A stretch of 13,266 nucleotides of DNA, taken from positions 1 to 13,266 of the forward strand of contig JAJIRX010000807.1 in the NCBI GenBank assembly GCA_023853785.1, in the 5' to 3' direction. The position numbers were made by a program, and so were the translations under genes. The DNA comes from Psilocybe azurescens (lineage: Eukaryota > Basidiomycota > Agaricomycetes > Agaricales > Agrocybaceae). How positions within the stretch are numbered: position 1 is the stretch's first letter; the number at the start of each line of letters is the position of its first letter. Of this stretch, positions 1 through 7,571 are shown in pieces. The notes under the pieces were generated by a model. The model saw only the letters and a list, made by a program, of their open reading frames with translations, was not told the DNA's origin and searched no databases.

Positions 1-10
1 GAAAGCTCAG

Positions 11-720
11 ATGAAAGCTCTTGGATCTATGACTCAGAAGCGTGCTGCTCTTGGTTCTGAGACTGCAGCTGAGGATCTCTGGGATCAACCAGAAGGCACT
101 TGCCACAATAATGAGTTAGAGCAGCAGCTTGCTCAGAAGAGTTTAGGTGTGAGCCTGCATTCTGATCTGGAGATTTCCTGGGAAAAAGTGTGCCCAGCTT
201 ATGGGTGAAGTTTCTCATTGGCGATCTAAGCAGAAGCTACATATCATAGTCTCATGGAGCGCCAAAAAAGCAAACAGTGGTTCTGCCAAGATTGACTGGC
301 TTGAGCAGCAGAAGGAGATCCTTGTGTATGCTGAGAAGAACTGTCTGCTCGCCTTTCAAAGAAATCCAAGGATTCTGAACAAGCTCTTTTCACTACTTTA
401 CAAAAGCCAATAATGGCCTTCAGATGGAACTTTCACATTCAATGGCTTGCTGGACATCCCAGCTTGACAAAGCTCAATCAAAATTAGAGATAGCCAATTT
501 GAATCTTGCTGCACTGCAAAGGAGGCTTCATTTGCATAAATCTGTTGCTGCTTGTGCATCAGGTGTCAAAGATCGTGCAGTTGCAGCTGCAAAAGCAAAG
601 TGAAGCAGGAGACATCCACTCATCATCTGATGAAAAGGTGTCTTCACTGAAGAACCGAAATGTAGTGCGCCTACTTGTCAAGCTGGATGTTCAAGGAACT
701 ATGTCAATGAGGTGATCTTT
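11..720 (+). pseudogene. N-terminal coiled-coil-like part of the broken family member
   Basis: This part is split over three frames: 11-208, then about 201-413, then 379-603, with a further short frame to 717. The 421-603 piece (60 residues from QMELSHSM) is rich in Leu, Ala, Gln and Lys with heptad-like spacing (QLDKAQSKLEIANLNLAALQ), which suggests an amphipathic helix or coiled coil. In that same frame TGA codons appear at 601, 628 and 631, before KGVFTEE. The following RNVVRLLVK and CSRNYVNEV pieces lie in different frames. It is the most damaged part of the gene. The role of this part is unknown; in similar fungal proteins, as I recall, such a helix-rich segment precedes the conserved DGT block. 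Confidence 0.6.
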
Positions 721-781
721 TCTAGCCTTCATTCAGCAGAAATTACACTGTTGGCACCATCAGCCCCCAAGCAGTGCACGT

Positions 782-1943
782 GTTATTCGTGAAGGATATT
801 TTGCAGCTCAAATTCAGCTTGGTTATGAAATGGCAAATGCAAAAAGCATGACCTTCAGTGCTGATGGAACTGGACACCGCAGTATCAATTATAACTCCCA
901 ACATGTTCACCTCCCTGTTGAAGATTATACATCACTGTCATCTGCTAGCACAACAAAACAATGAGCTACATGTTTTCTTGGAATTCAATCATCACGGGAT
1001 GGATCAAGTGAAGAGGCCATGATTGATTGGGAAAATACTCTTAAAAAATCATTGATCTCTATAATGGCAGTCCATTTGGCAAGCATGTAGGAAGGCTTGT
1101 CAAGTTTATTGAGCTTCTGATCAAGCTTGTTGGGATGAACACAGATCATTGTGCAAAAGAAAAGAAGGATGCACAGCTACTTGAAGAGCTTAAAGCTTGG
1201 GCTGTGGATCAGCATCTTGGTGAGGAAGCAATGTTAGAATTGTCAATGGAGGAAATCAACAAGCTCTTCAATGAGGCAGAGAAGAAAATGATTAAGACAA
1301 TGGGTGGACAATCCAAGTGGAATACATTATCTGACAATGTGAAAGCCGATAAGCGGGCAAAGATGGTAGAGGAATAGTGGCAAAACTTGGAAAGGAAGCA
1401 TTTGAGGACCTTGAAGAGAATGAGCAGCGGTTTCTTCGTCTCTTTATCTGGGCAGGTTGCAGATGCCACAAGGATCTTAACACAGTCCGTGGTGGATATG
1501 CAGCCATGTCAGCACTATGGGATGTGCTTGAATTGCCAGAACCTGTTCTTCTTGCTAATCGGGATAATGATCCAGTTATCCAAGAGCGGACCACAGCTCT
1601 TGGGGAAGGTGATGTACCTACACTAGCCCAGCAATGTGCATTTGAGAAGTCTGCCTGTGGTGCAATTAAGGCAGCTCAAATTGCTGGTGCTATTTTCAAT
1701 CACAAGGATGACAAGAAGGGACACCATGATGTCTTTCGTTATTGGTGGTGGGAGCATGTTGGAACTCCATTTACATTCCCTGACACATCCAACAATCACT
1801 TCCAATCATATTGTGATGCAGCTGCAGCCTTGCTTTTATACAGAGATGTCTTCATTGAGTTTTTGATACATTTACGCATAAACAAGCAGAACTCTCAGTT
1901 TAACCATATGGAGAAAAAATCTTTGGAATGCCCTTCACTGTGA
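782..1943 (+). pseudogene. Conserved central part (DGTGHRSINYNS to W-rich block) of the broken family member
   Basis: Three frames cover this part: 782-1042 (interrupted by TGA at 962-964), 1048-1377 and 1377-1943. The first carries VIREGYFAAQIQLGYEM followed by SADGTGHRSINYNSQHVHL. An acidic residue followed by Gly-Thr and a His/Asn run is what one might expect at the first strand of an RNase H-like fold, but this is only a guess. The second and third carry Glu/Lys-rich helices, then FLRLFIWAGCRCHKDLNTV, then WWWEHVGTPFTFPDTSNN. Removing one base near 1374 joins the second and third smoothly (KMVEE to VAKLGKEAFEDL), so they were once one reading frame. The most continuous stretch is 188 codons (1377-1943). 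Confidence 0.7.
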
Positions 1944-2945
1944 TGCTACTCTTGCTGAGTTTTCTGTCCTTGCTATATATGCTGAATCTGTCTCATACCC
2001 CTACATGAAATCCATTCGTACATCCAGAGACAAAGATCAGAACATGCTTGACCTTGGTCCTCTTCATCACCATGTATATGACCACATGCAAAAATCATTG
2101 ATAACCCTGATATTCTCATTGGAGCTTCCTCCTCACACTTGACTGCATCTCTGAATGGTGATGAATGGGAGAATTCTGCTGTTGTTAACAAGGTGCTTGA
2201 AATTGCCCAACAACTGCCTTACTTTAAGGATTTGCTTGTGGCTTTTTCACTGGTGCAGCAAACACTTGGGAGCGATTCATATCTGAATTTGCTGAGGGAG
2301 GGTTGATTGATGAAGCAACTGCAGAGGAGAGAGAATTGGCATGGCTGCCAGCCACAAATGATGAGAATGAAGGTGCCCTTGGGTCTTTCTGGCAGCTCAT
2401 GAGTTGACAGCCACAGCTAACACTGCTCAATCATAATGCACTAGCCATGTTCTACAAAAATAATACACAAGCATTTATGGCAGCAAAATTCACAGAACCA
2501 GAGGACTATCAATACATATGCATGCTTGCCCGTGAGTCTCAAGGAGAGGAGAAGCAGCGGCGCAAAGACATTGTCGAGTTCTGCAATATACGCCAAGTAA
2601 AAAAACAACAAGGAAGGAGAAACTTGAGAAGACAAAGAATGATAATACAGAGTGGCTGGCAAATTTGGAGTTAGTACTTGACAAAGAGGAGGTCATGAAG
2701 CTCAAAGGAAATTGTCTGGCTGACCAGCTGAAGCTTTTAAGCTTGCTGGAGCACCAAATCTTGCTACTGGTGCATTACCCACATTGGCTGATGAGAAGAG
2801 GAAGGCACTCTCAGATGCTGTTGATTTATTTTTGAATGGTGAATGGGAGATTGAGGAGGATAGTAGTGATGATGATGAGATTGGTGATGATGAACAGGAG
2901 TTACAGGATGTGGATGATAATGATGAATGGATAGATGAGGACTAA
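1917..2945 (+). pseudogene. C-terminal part of the broken family member, with acidic tail
   Basis: After a frame change in the A run at 1915-1920 the reading resumes as LWNALHCDATLAEFSVLAIYA and runs, with shifts near 2093, 2243, 2600 and 2730 and a TGA at 2405-2407, to TAA at 2943-2945. Recognisable stretches include LGPLHHHVYDHMQ, EERELAWLPATNDENEGALG, a basic segment around 2535-2640, and a C-terminal tail from about 2840 in which most residues are Asp or Glu (EEDSSDDDEIGDDEQEL). The basic stretch followed by an acidic tail would suit a nuclear or nucleic-acid-associated protein, but no catalytic motif can be named. The stop at 2943 looks like the natural end, as an AT-rich non-coding spacer follows. 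Confidence 0.65.
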
Positions 2946-3123
2946 AACTGCAATTTGTACCATAATTTTGGATTTTTGGCATTTTATTGAATATAAAAAT
3001 ATTAATTCAGCCTTTTAATTTATTGCTAGATAGCATACTATGTCCCTTGTACAAAAAAAATGGAGGGAAACCATAAAGAACTCATGGAATTACAGTGTCT
3101 CAACATTTGTGATGTGCAGGGCT

Positions 3124-3135
3124 GTCACGCGTGAC
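3124..3135. repeat. 12-bp perfect palindrome GTCACGCGTGAC
   Basis: The sequence equals its own reverse complement over 12 bases and has an ACGCGT core. It could be a binding site for a dimeric regulator upstream of the gene-like region at 3417, since ACGCGT is the core of fungal MBF/MCB cell-cycle elements. It could also be part of a transposon end, or chance. No second copy was noticed nearby. Confidence 0.45.
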
Positions 3136-3158
3136 ATTATCAAGCCGCCGCCATCACA

Positions 3159-3175
3159 GGGGATTGTTTATCCCC
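3159..3175. repeat. Small inverted repeat, GGGGAT / ATCCCC with 5-base loop
   Basis: Six bases pair perfectly around the loop TGTTT. The flanking CAGG and CCTG could lengthen the stem with a small bulge. It has no U-run behind it and fungi do not use intrinsic terminators, so no function is assigned. Confidence 0.4.
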
Positions 3176-3180
3176 ACCTG

Positions 3181-3416
3181 AGTTAGTGACAATCTTAACC
3201 CTAACCAAACCAACAAAAACCAACAAAACCGGGATCCCGAATGGGGCCTTAGGTGCTTGTTCTGGTTTAGTCATTGGTCTTATTCAACTCTCATCTCCTC
3301 CCCGCGTAACCTCCAAATCTCTCTTTCACATCGACAAGACCCACTATCTCAGAACATTCATACATAAAATAAACAAAACCCACTTTCCCGGAAACAAAAT
3401 CAAAATCAAACCTCAG
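3181..3416 (+). promoter_or_regulatory. Probable promoter and 5' leader of the gene-like region at 3417
   Basis: The stretch changes from A/C-rich (3190-3235) to a strongly C/T-rich tract (about 3275-3355, including CTCTCATCTCCTCCCCGCG), then to an A-rich segment with few G residues directly before ATG at 3417. This order of pyrimidine tract, start region and A-rich leader is common at highly expressed fungal genes. No clear TATA box is seen; ACATAAAATAAAC near 3361 is a weak candidate. The assignment is inferred from composition only. Confidence 0.35.
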
Positions 3417-3800
3417 ATGCTCGATTCAGACGAATCGATGTCAAATGCCACTTGCCTCCCAGCCCCAGCCCACGTCCCAGCCCCCATCCCAGCCCGCAGG
3501 CAGCTGAAACACTCGGCATCGACAGCATCCCTGCCCACGCCGGCCAGCGCACCCACCGCAGACATGCGCGCGGACGGTCACAGGGCTCGTGCGATAGCGA
3601 CAGCGAGAATGAGCACGTGGTTGTGCTGACAAGCGACGGCGAGAACGGACATTGGGGCGCACATCCACCACGCGCATACACATAAGCATAAGAGCAAGAA
3701 GCGGCGCACGGGGAGGCGATGGAGGACGACGAGGAGGCGTTCTGGCTCAGTGGTGGGGCAGGTGATTCCTGGTTCAGCGGGACTGAACATGCACACACAC
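3417..3800 (+). pseudogene. 5' part of an unrecognised fungal gene, interrupted by the LTR
   Basis: The ATG at 3417 opens MLDSDESMSNAT. This frame stays open to 3629, but after about 3452 the more protein-like reading is in another frame: Pro/Ser repeats (PSPSPRPSPHPSP), then a Ser/acidic segment (SCDSDSENEHVVVLTSDGEN) and GHWGAHPPRAYT, stopping at 3683. One frame over, HKHKSKKRR follows, and the earlier frame returns as MEDDEEAFWLSGGAGDSW near 3719 and runs into the LTR at 3801. GC content and CpG frequency are clearly higher than in all neighbouring sequence, which fits a host gene rather than a transposon. I do not recognise the family. An alternative is that one frame is genuine and an intron lies nearby, or that the fragment was already a pseudogene before the LTR arrived. 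Confidence 0.4.
3796..3800. repeat. Candidate target-site duplication CACAC (left side only)
   Basis: Ty3/gypsy integrases typically create 5-bp duplications. CACAC directly abuts the TG of the LTR, but it lies in a short CA repeat and the partner copy would be beyond the window, so it is untested. Confidence 0.25.
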
Positions 3801-4140
3801 TGTAACGATTGGGTGACACAGAGTAGCTTGGTAAGTGTTCTGGGTTGCGAATCGGCACACAGAGGAACTCTAGAGACGGGTTTAACGTTTATGAATTCAC
3901 TGGGGACTCAACGAGTAGAGGTGTAGGTTATATAGTTACTCTAAGAGTCCTAATGGAAATAAAGGTAATAATAAGGAATGTGTAAGTCAGGTGAAACAAT
4001 CAAGGTAAGGAACGACTGCAGCAGGCAGAGTGTATGATAACGAGTGCAAGAGTCCAGGCAAGGCACCGGAAAGAAAGATATCAGAGAAATCGTATGACAA
4101 ATAGTCAACAGTACAGCGTCACGATGACCGATCCGTTACA
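3801..4140 (-). repeat. 3' LTR (340 bp) of the retrotransposon
   Basis: The segment begins TGTAACG and ends CGTTACA, a 7-bp perfect terminal inverted repeat with TG/CA ends typical of LTRs. A polypurine tract lies directly inside it at 4141-4150, which fixes it as the 3' LTR of a minus-strand element. In element orientation a TATATAA box lies at 3928-3934, about 200 bases into the LTR, a plausible promoter position. No open frame of note lies inside. It does not match the sequence at the other end of the element. Confidence 0.85.
3928..3934 (-). promoter_or_regulatory. Candidate TATA box of the LTR (TATATAA on minus strand)
   Basis: On the minus strand the LTR carries TATATAA about 206 bases after its first base, which leaves about 127 bases for R and U5. 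This is a reasonable spacing for the retrotransposon promoter, but there is no transcript evidence. Confidence 0.4.
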
Positions 4141-4150
4141 TCCGCCCTCC
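4141..4150 (-). other. Polypurine tract (GGAGGGCGGA) for plus-strand DNA priming
   Basis: On the minus strand GGAGGGCGGA directly precedes the TG of the 3' LTR, interrupted by one C only. RNase H normally spares such a tract so that it primes second-strand DNA synthesis. The position next to the LTR boundary supports both calls. Between it and the end of the last ORF (4151-4370) I see only a non-coding 3' region. Confidence 0.75.
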
Positions 4151-4370
4151 AGACATTGTGACACAATGTTTCTTCTTCCTACTCCTCATGAGTGATGTCG
4201 TTGAAATCGTGGTGCTCGTCCAAAGGAGTAGTTTGGCGATCGAGGGTTTGCTCCATGACATGGTCTTCGTTCGACTTGTGTTTGGACTGGTGACGGGACC
4301 CGGAAGCATGAGCATGAGATGCGCTACGTTTGAATGTGTTCTTCAAGGCTTCGGAATGTTGCTTAACCAT

Positions 4371-4904
4371 TCAGCGAGTCTTCCGTTGTTCAATCTGCGC
4401 TTCCCGATTCCTCTTCTGACGATGACTGCATTGAATATGTTCCTTCATCAGATCTGACATCGCTTGCATGGAGTCCGTGTCGTCCAGTGGTCCAGTGGCG
4501 AGTCCGCATTCGGTAGGAGTGATGTGCCGGATGTCGATGTTCATGGGTCTTCCATCCGTGACCACATCGTAATCCTTGGACTTGTAGTCGCCGAGGAGTT
4601 CCATATAGGCAAAGCGAGCAGGGGTAGTTGCATGGACATTGTAGACACGGGCAAGGAAGTCATATCCGGCAGGACGGAAAAGGGTGAGTGCGTCTTCAAC
4701 TGATGTTGCAGCTCGAAGTTCGGCGTCCGTGTCTATGCAAAACCCAATCTCGGCAGCAGAGTAAAGGTGAGTGATTACATCTAAAGGATCACTGTTGTCT
4801 GTGATGATAAATAGAGTGGGAGCGACGCGTTTGATATTTGGATGGCGGACCGTACGAAGTGTAGGTGGAGCTGGTTTTGTGCCGTGTTTCGACTGACGAG
4901 GCAT
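4371..4904 (-). CDS. Extra ORF downstream of pol in the retrotransposon, function unknown
   Basis: An open frame runs from 5030 to 4371 on the minus strand. The ATG at 4904 (MPRQSKHGTKPAPPTLRTV) gives a 177-residue product and is the preferred start, because sequence upstream overlaps the end of pol in another frame. The product has a basic N-terminus, a central part with ITDNSDPLDVITHLYS and AGYDFLARVYNVHATTPARFAYM, and a highly charged C-terminus (HRQKRNREAQIEQRKTR) that could bind nucleic acid. It is among the few pieces of this element uninterrupted over its full length. I recall related small ORFs between the chromodomain and the 3' LTR of other basidiomycete gypsy elements, starting with MPRT-like sequences, but know of no assigned role. 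It may be a separate protein or the last part of the polyprotein. Confidence 0.6.
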   Translation of the reverse strand: MPRQSKHGTKPAPPTLRTVRHPNIKRVAPTLFIITDNSDPLDVITHLYSAAEIGFCIDTDAELRAATSVEDALTLFRPAGYDFLARVYNVHATTPARFAYMELLGDYKSKDYDVVTDGRPMNIDIRHITPTECGLATGPLDDTDSMQAMSDLMKEHIQCSHRQKRNREAQIEQRKTR

Positions 4905-5125
4905 TCGGAAAGTGGTGTAGCAGGGTCTAATGAAGGGAGTACCGTAGGAAGGGAAGTAGAGTGTGTCAAGGGAGTGGAATGGAATGTGGGAAGAGGAGGA
5001 CCGCTTGTTATAACGGTTTTGGAGGTACAAAACGGGGATATACTGCCCACAAAGATTTGGGGATCGTTTCCAGGTGGTGTTCCTTTTCCGACTCCTAATT
5101 CTGCAATTGCTGATATGCCAAGTAC
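4781..5125 (-). pseudogene. Post-chromodomain extension of Pol
   Basis: After the chromodomain the expected reading shifts frame near 5125, where a base appears lost, and continues as EVLGISAIAELGVGKGTPP, then NDPQIFVGSISPFC, then a Pro/Ser/Thr-rich low-complexity run, ending at 4781. The GTPP-xxDPQxFVG pattern is familiar to me from the C-terminus of basidiomycete gypsy polyproteins. It overlaps the start of the extra ORF at 4904 in another frame, so either pol really ends in an overlap or another base change has displaced the frame. Confidence 0.55.
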
Positions 5126-5391
5126 TTCAAATAGGCGTTCAATGCTTGTAGATCTGTTAACTGGAAGTATGGCATCCAGGTGATGTCTCCGGTAGTCCAT
5201 TTGACTTCAAATAACGCGTCTTCTCCTTTTCCATAGTGTGATAGGATACTTTCTACTGCCCATTCCCCTGCGGCTTCCGATTCTAACGTAATTTGTGAAT
5301 CCAGCCTGCCCGGGAACAGTCGGTCGTTGTTTGGGAGGTGTATCCAAAGTAAGGACGAATGAAAAACATCATGTATCCCTTGTTGTTTCAT
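5095..5391 (-). pseudogene. Integrase C-terminal end with chromodomain
   Basis: The frame reads MKQQGIHDVFHSSLL, a conserved stretch following the GPY/F module, then WAVESILSHYGKGEDALFEVKWTTGDITWMPYFQL. This has the chromodomain pattern: a VE-I-L start, an aromatic cluster (Y, F, W, W) and a short C-terminal helix (LQALNAYLKYLA). In chromodomain elements it targets integration to marked chromatin, e.g. methylated histone H3. The spacing and the W residues are intact. The frame ends at 5095 with QQLQN, probably early because a base is missing near 5125. It directly continues the frame of the GPY/F segment upstream. Confidence 0.75.
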
Positions 5392-5862
5392 TGGCGTAGG
5401 CAGGTCGAGCCTAAACGAGTGGTTCTGGAAGTCTTTCAGGATCTTGTATGGCCCAATGAACTTAGGGATTAGTTTACGGGCCAGACCTTTCGGGAACGAT
5501 ATGTTCTTTGTTGAGAGATAGACCAGATCTCCCTCTGCAAATGGGGAATTTTGTCTCCTTCAGTTAGCGTTCCTGGTTTGTTTGACTCGTGCAGCGAGAA
5601 TACTATCGTGAGCTGTTATTAGAGCTAATTTCTTCTGTAATGCAAAGTTGCGAATGGCTGGGAATTCTGTCGAAGGTGCTGAATTCCACAGCATAGACCT
5701 CGGCATGCTACCGGTGTTCAAAAAGAATGGAGCGTATCCTGTGCTTTCCAAACAAAAGCGGAATTAATGGCGAACTTCGATTGCAGGTAGCTTTGCCACC
5801 CAATCAGTCTGCTTTGCATTGATACACTGTCTGAGCATCTGAGTTACTGTCCTATTGGCCCG
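5392..5862 (-). pseudogene. Integrase C-terminal region with GPY/F motif
   Basis: Two same-frame pieces are separated by an in-frame TGA at 5560-5562. The first (5751-5563) begins ESTGYAPFFLNTGSMPRSM, the usual stretch after the integrase core. The second reads FAEGDLVYLSTKNISFPKG, then KLIPKFIGPYKILKDF, with GPY at 5446-5454. This is the GPY/F module of Ty3/gypsy integrases, thought to help multimerisation and DNA binding. Upstream, near 5765-5800, two compensating frame changes disturb the junction with the core (EVRH, stop, FRFC). Confidence 0.75.
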
Positions 5863-6473
5863 TTCTGTGGATCCATCCGTCTGGGGATGATAGGCACTAG
5901 ACATCCTTAGTTTAGTTCCAAGTAACTGATGCAATCTTCTCCAGAATGTACTTGTAAATAGAACATCTCAGTCAGAAATAATGTTCTTCGGCAGACCATG
6001 AAGCTTGTAGATCTCTTCAAACATGAGCTTGGCCATTTGTCGTGCATTATAATTAGTCCGACTGGGGATCAAGTGGACCATTCCTGTAAGTAGACATATC
6101 ACCATAGTGATTGAATCAAAACTACTGTCGCGATTACTTGATTCCGGCAGTGGTCCTACAAAATCCATGCCAATCGATTCCCATGGTCTTCCAGGGATAG
6201 GAAGTGAATTTAATAACCCATATGGCTTCTGATTTGTTGGCTTACTGCGCTTGCATGTCATGCATGTCTCGCAATAGTCCTTAGTGTCCGGTACAATGTC
6301 CTTCCACCATACATGGTCTCTCAAATAATCCAATGTTTTTGTGGCACCTAAGTGTGCCAGTAGTGAATGAGCTTTGGAAATAATAATCTCTCGTGCACTC
6401 CTTCCTTGTATAATACACTTGGGAATACATAGCAGCTTATTCCCTCTTTCTTTTAGATAGATTATACCATCTT
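5863..6473 (-). pseudogene. Integrase zinc-binding and catalytic core
   Basis: A frame open from about 6471 gives the N-terminal zinc-binding module: KAHSLLAHLG supplies HX4H, and TCMTC supplies the CX2C pair. The core follows: GMDFVGPLP holds the first Asp (codon 6163-6165), IISD the second (5971-5973), and STERANR the Glu (5863-5865). Second Asp and Glu are 35 residues apart, the DD35E spacing of Ty3/gypsy and retroviral integrases. The frame is broken only by a TGA at 5968-5970 directly after the second Asp, where Arg (CGA) is usual, so one C-to-T change explains it. This protein would insert the DNA copy into the chromosome. Confidence 0.85.
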
Positions 6474-6797
6474 CTACTTCAAGTTCCTGAATTGACCGGC
6501 ATTCTTCAGTACAGTATCAAAGAAGGAATCTTCCTTATACTTCTTCTTGATCTCTTCGATGAAATCAATGCCTCCAGTCCCTGAAGATGCTAATTGCACA
6601 AGGGGAATATCATTATGGTGTGAGTGTGCATTGAATGAAGGCTCTTGTGCCGGACTTGGCATTGTATCCGAGTTAGGCTCCTCTGGTAATGGCTCAGTAC
6701 GCTTCGGTTTTATCCGAATCGTGAGACGCGGACTTGTATTTTTCCAATGTCTGTTTGTGCTGTAGAGTTTCTGTCTGTACCCTCGCCCTCTGTTCAT
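6474..6797 (-). pseudogene. Pol linker between RNase H and integrase
   Basis: A 107-residue piece rich in Pro, Ser and charged residues (TEPLPEEPNSDTMPSPAQ) ends with DFIEEIKKKYKEDSFFDTVLKN, a helix that usually precedes the integrase zinc-binding module in gypsy elements. A frame change near 6474 is needed to continue into the integrase (NLEVEDGIIYL). It has no catalytic role of its own. The boundary with the RNase H end upstream is blurred by another frame change around 6700-6800. Confidence 0.6.
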
Positions 6798-7571
6798 TCT
6801 CTAGGTCCGATAAGAACCAACCTATCACGCATCCAAGCAGCAAATTCCTTGGATGTTTCAGGCCGGCCAGTTTCTGCACCTGGTAATGTTTTACGCAACT
6901 TTTTGGAACTGCGGCTTGAGCTTCTAGCCCAGCCAGTATAGGTAATGTCTCAAGACTAATGCCCATATCGTCATCCACCACATCATGGTAGGTATATTCA
7001 CTCCGTGATCGCACAGTCCCTGGTGCATCATTTGAATAGATACGTGAGAGTGCATCTGCCACCACATTTTCAGTACCAGGCACATACATAACTTCAAAAT
7101 CAAATGACGAGATTTTTCAATCCAACGGGCTTGACGCCCTGATAAATTTTTCTGATTGAGTAGGTGAGTTAGTCCCTTATGGTCTGTAACCCATTTAAAT
7201 TTTGCTCCTTGCAGTAAATCTCGATGACGAAGCATAGTTTCAATCCCACCCAGCATTTCTATCTCATGTACTGGGTAATTTTGTTGTGCAGCATTCAATT
7301 TCGCAGAATAAAATGCAGCAATTTTTGCAGTTTTCCAGTTTGAACCCTGACTGATTAATCCAGAGATCCCAGTGGCACATCCATCGGTGACCATCCAAAT
7401 GGGTTCAGCAGAAGCTGAATAATCCAAAGGTACTCTATGATGGTCTCGAGCCTGCTGGACAAGTGACTTAACATCTTTAAAGGCTCGTTGTTCCGTGTAA
7501 CTCCATCTAAATGGTACTGTGTCACCGGTTAGAGCAGACAAAATGCCCATGGGAATACGCACTCCTGGCAC
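6798..7571 (-). pseudogene. Reverse transcriptase connection and RNase H domain
   Basis: The frame 7571-6924 begins with VRIPMGILSALTGDTVPFRW, the RT connection, then the RNase H core: WMVTDGCATGISGLIS (first Asp), SAKLNAAQQNYPVHEIEML (Glu), and KWVTDHKGLTHLL (second Asp). The last catalytic Asp lies in the next frame, VPGTENVVADALSR (from 7089), after a frame change near 7100. RNase H removes the RNA template during reverse transcription and generates the polypurine primer. All the catalytic residues are present, though spread over two frames. Past ADALSR the sequence is the less conserved tether, with YSNDAPGTVRSRSEYTY. Confidence 0.85.

Larger units (their letters stand above)
1..2945 (+). 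pseudogene. Decayed copy of an uncharacterised multi-copy basidiomycete protein family (possibly transposon-derived)
   Basis: The conceptual reading is one long protein of roughly 900-950 residues broken into short frames. The 5' end is missing or lies at the window edge. Conserved-looking blocks keep order across frame changes: a Leu/Gln-rich N-terminal part, DGTGHRSINYNS (near 858-893), GMNTDHCAKEKKDA (1132-1173), a W-rich block FRYWWWEHVGTPF (near 1734-1772), and an acidic tail ending in IDED before TAA at 2943-2945. Single-base frame changes are seen near 1043-1048 (A run), 1374, 1915-1920 (A run), 2091-2095 (A run), 2240-2245 (T run), 2597-2603 (A run) and 2730. In-frame TGA codons occur at 962-964 and 2405-2407. 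From memory it resembles abundant hypothetical proteins of Agaricomycetes; the high copy number suggests a mobile origin, but I see no transposase signature I can name. No introns were needed to join the blocks. Confidence 0.75.
2946..3180. other. AT-rich spacer after the broken gene
   Basis: No open frame of note lies here. Up to about 3060 the sequence is AT-rich with A and T runs, as expected of a fungal 3' untranslated region and intergenic DNA. From 3120 it becomes more GC-rich and holds a perfect 12-bp palindrome (3124-3135) and a small hairpin (3159-3175). If the broken gene belongs to a DNA transposon, its right end could fall here, but the matching left end lies outside the window, so this cannot be judged. 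Confidence 0.5.

Noticed and set aside
601..633. Repeated in-frame TGA as a sign of recoded UGA
   Set aside because: Nuclear genes of filamentous fungi use the standard code, and frameshifts lie nearby; decay explains it better.
2764..2982. Minus-strand frame rich in His and Pro
   Set aside because: It is the antisense of the Asp/Glu-rich tail (GAT and GAN codons read as ATC/CAT), so the composition is a mirror effect.
3194..3206. Telomere-like TTAACCCTAACC
   Set aside because: Only two units of the TTAGGG type on the complementary strand; too short to claim an interstitial telomere.
3186..3416. Upstream part of the plus-strand frame that starts at 3186
   Set aside because: The Thr/Lys/Asn-rich reading comes from leader-like DNA; the ATG at 3417 has the better coding context.
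3406..3858. Minus-strand frame of 150 codons opposite the GC-rich fragment
   Set aside because: It crosses the LTR boundary and has low-complexity Ser/Cys/Gly content; GC-rich DNA often keeps several frames open by chance.
4842..5183. Plus-strand frame of 113 codons
   Set aside because: It lies opposite the Pol extension and the extra ORF, and has no recognisable pattern.
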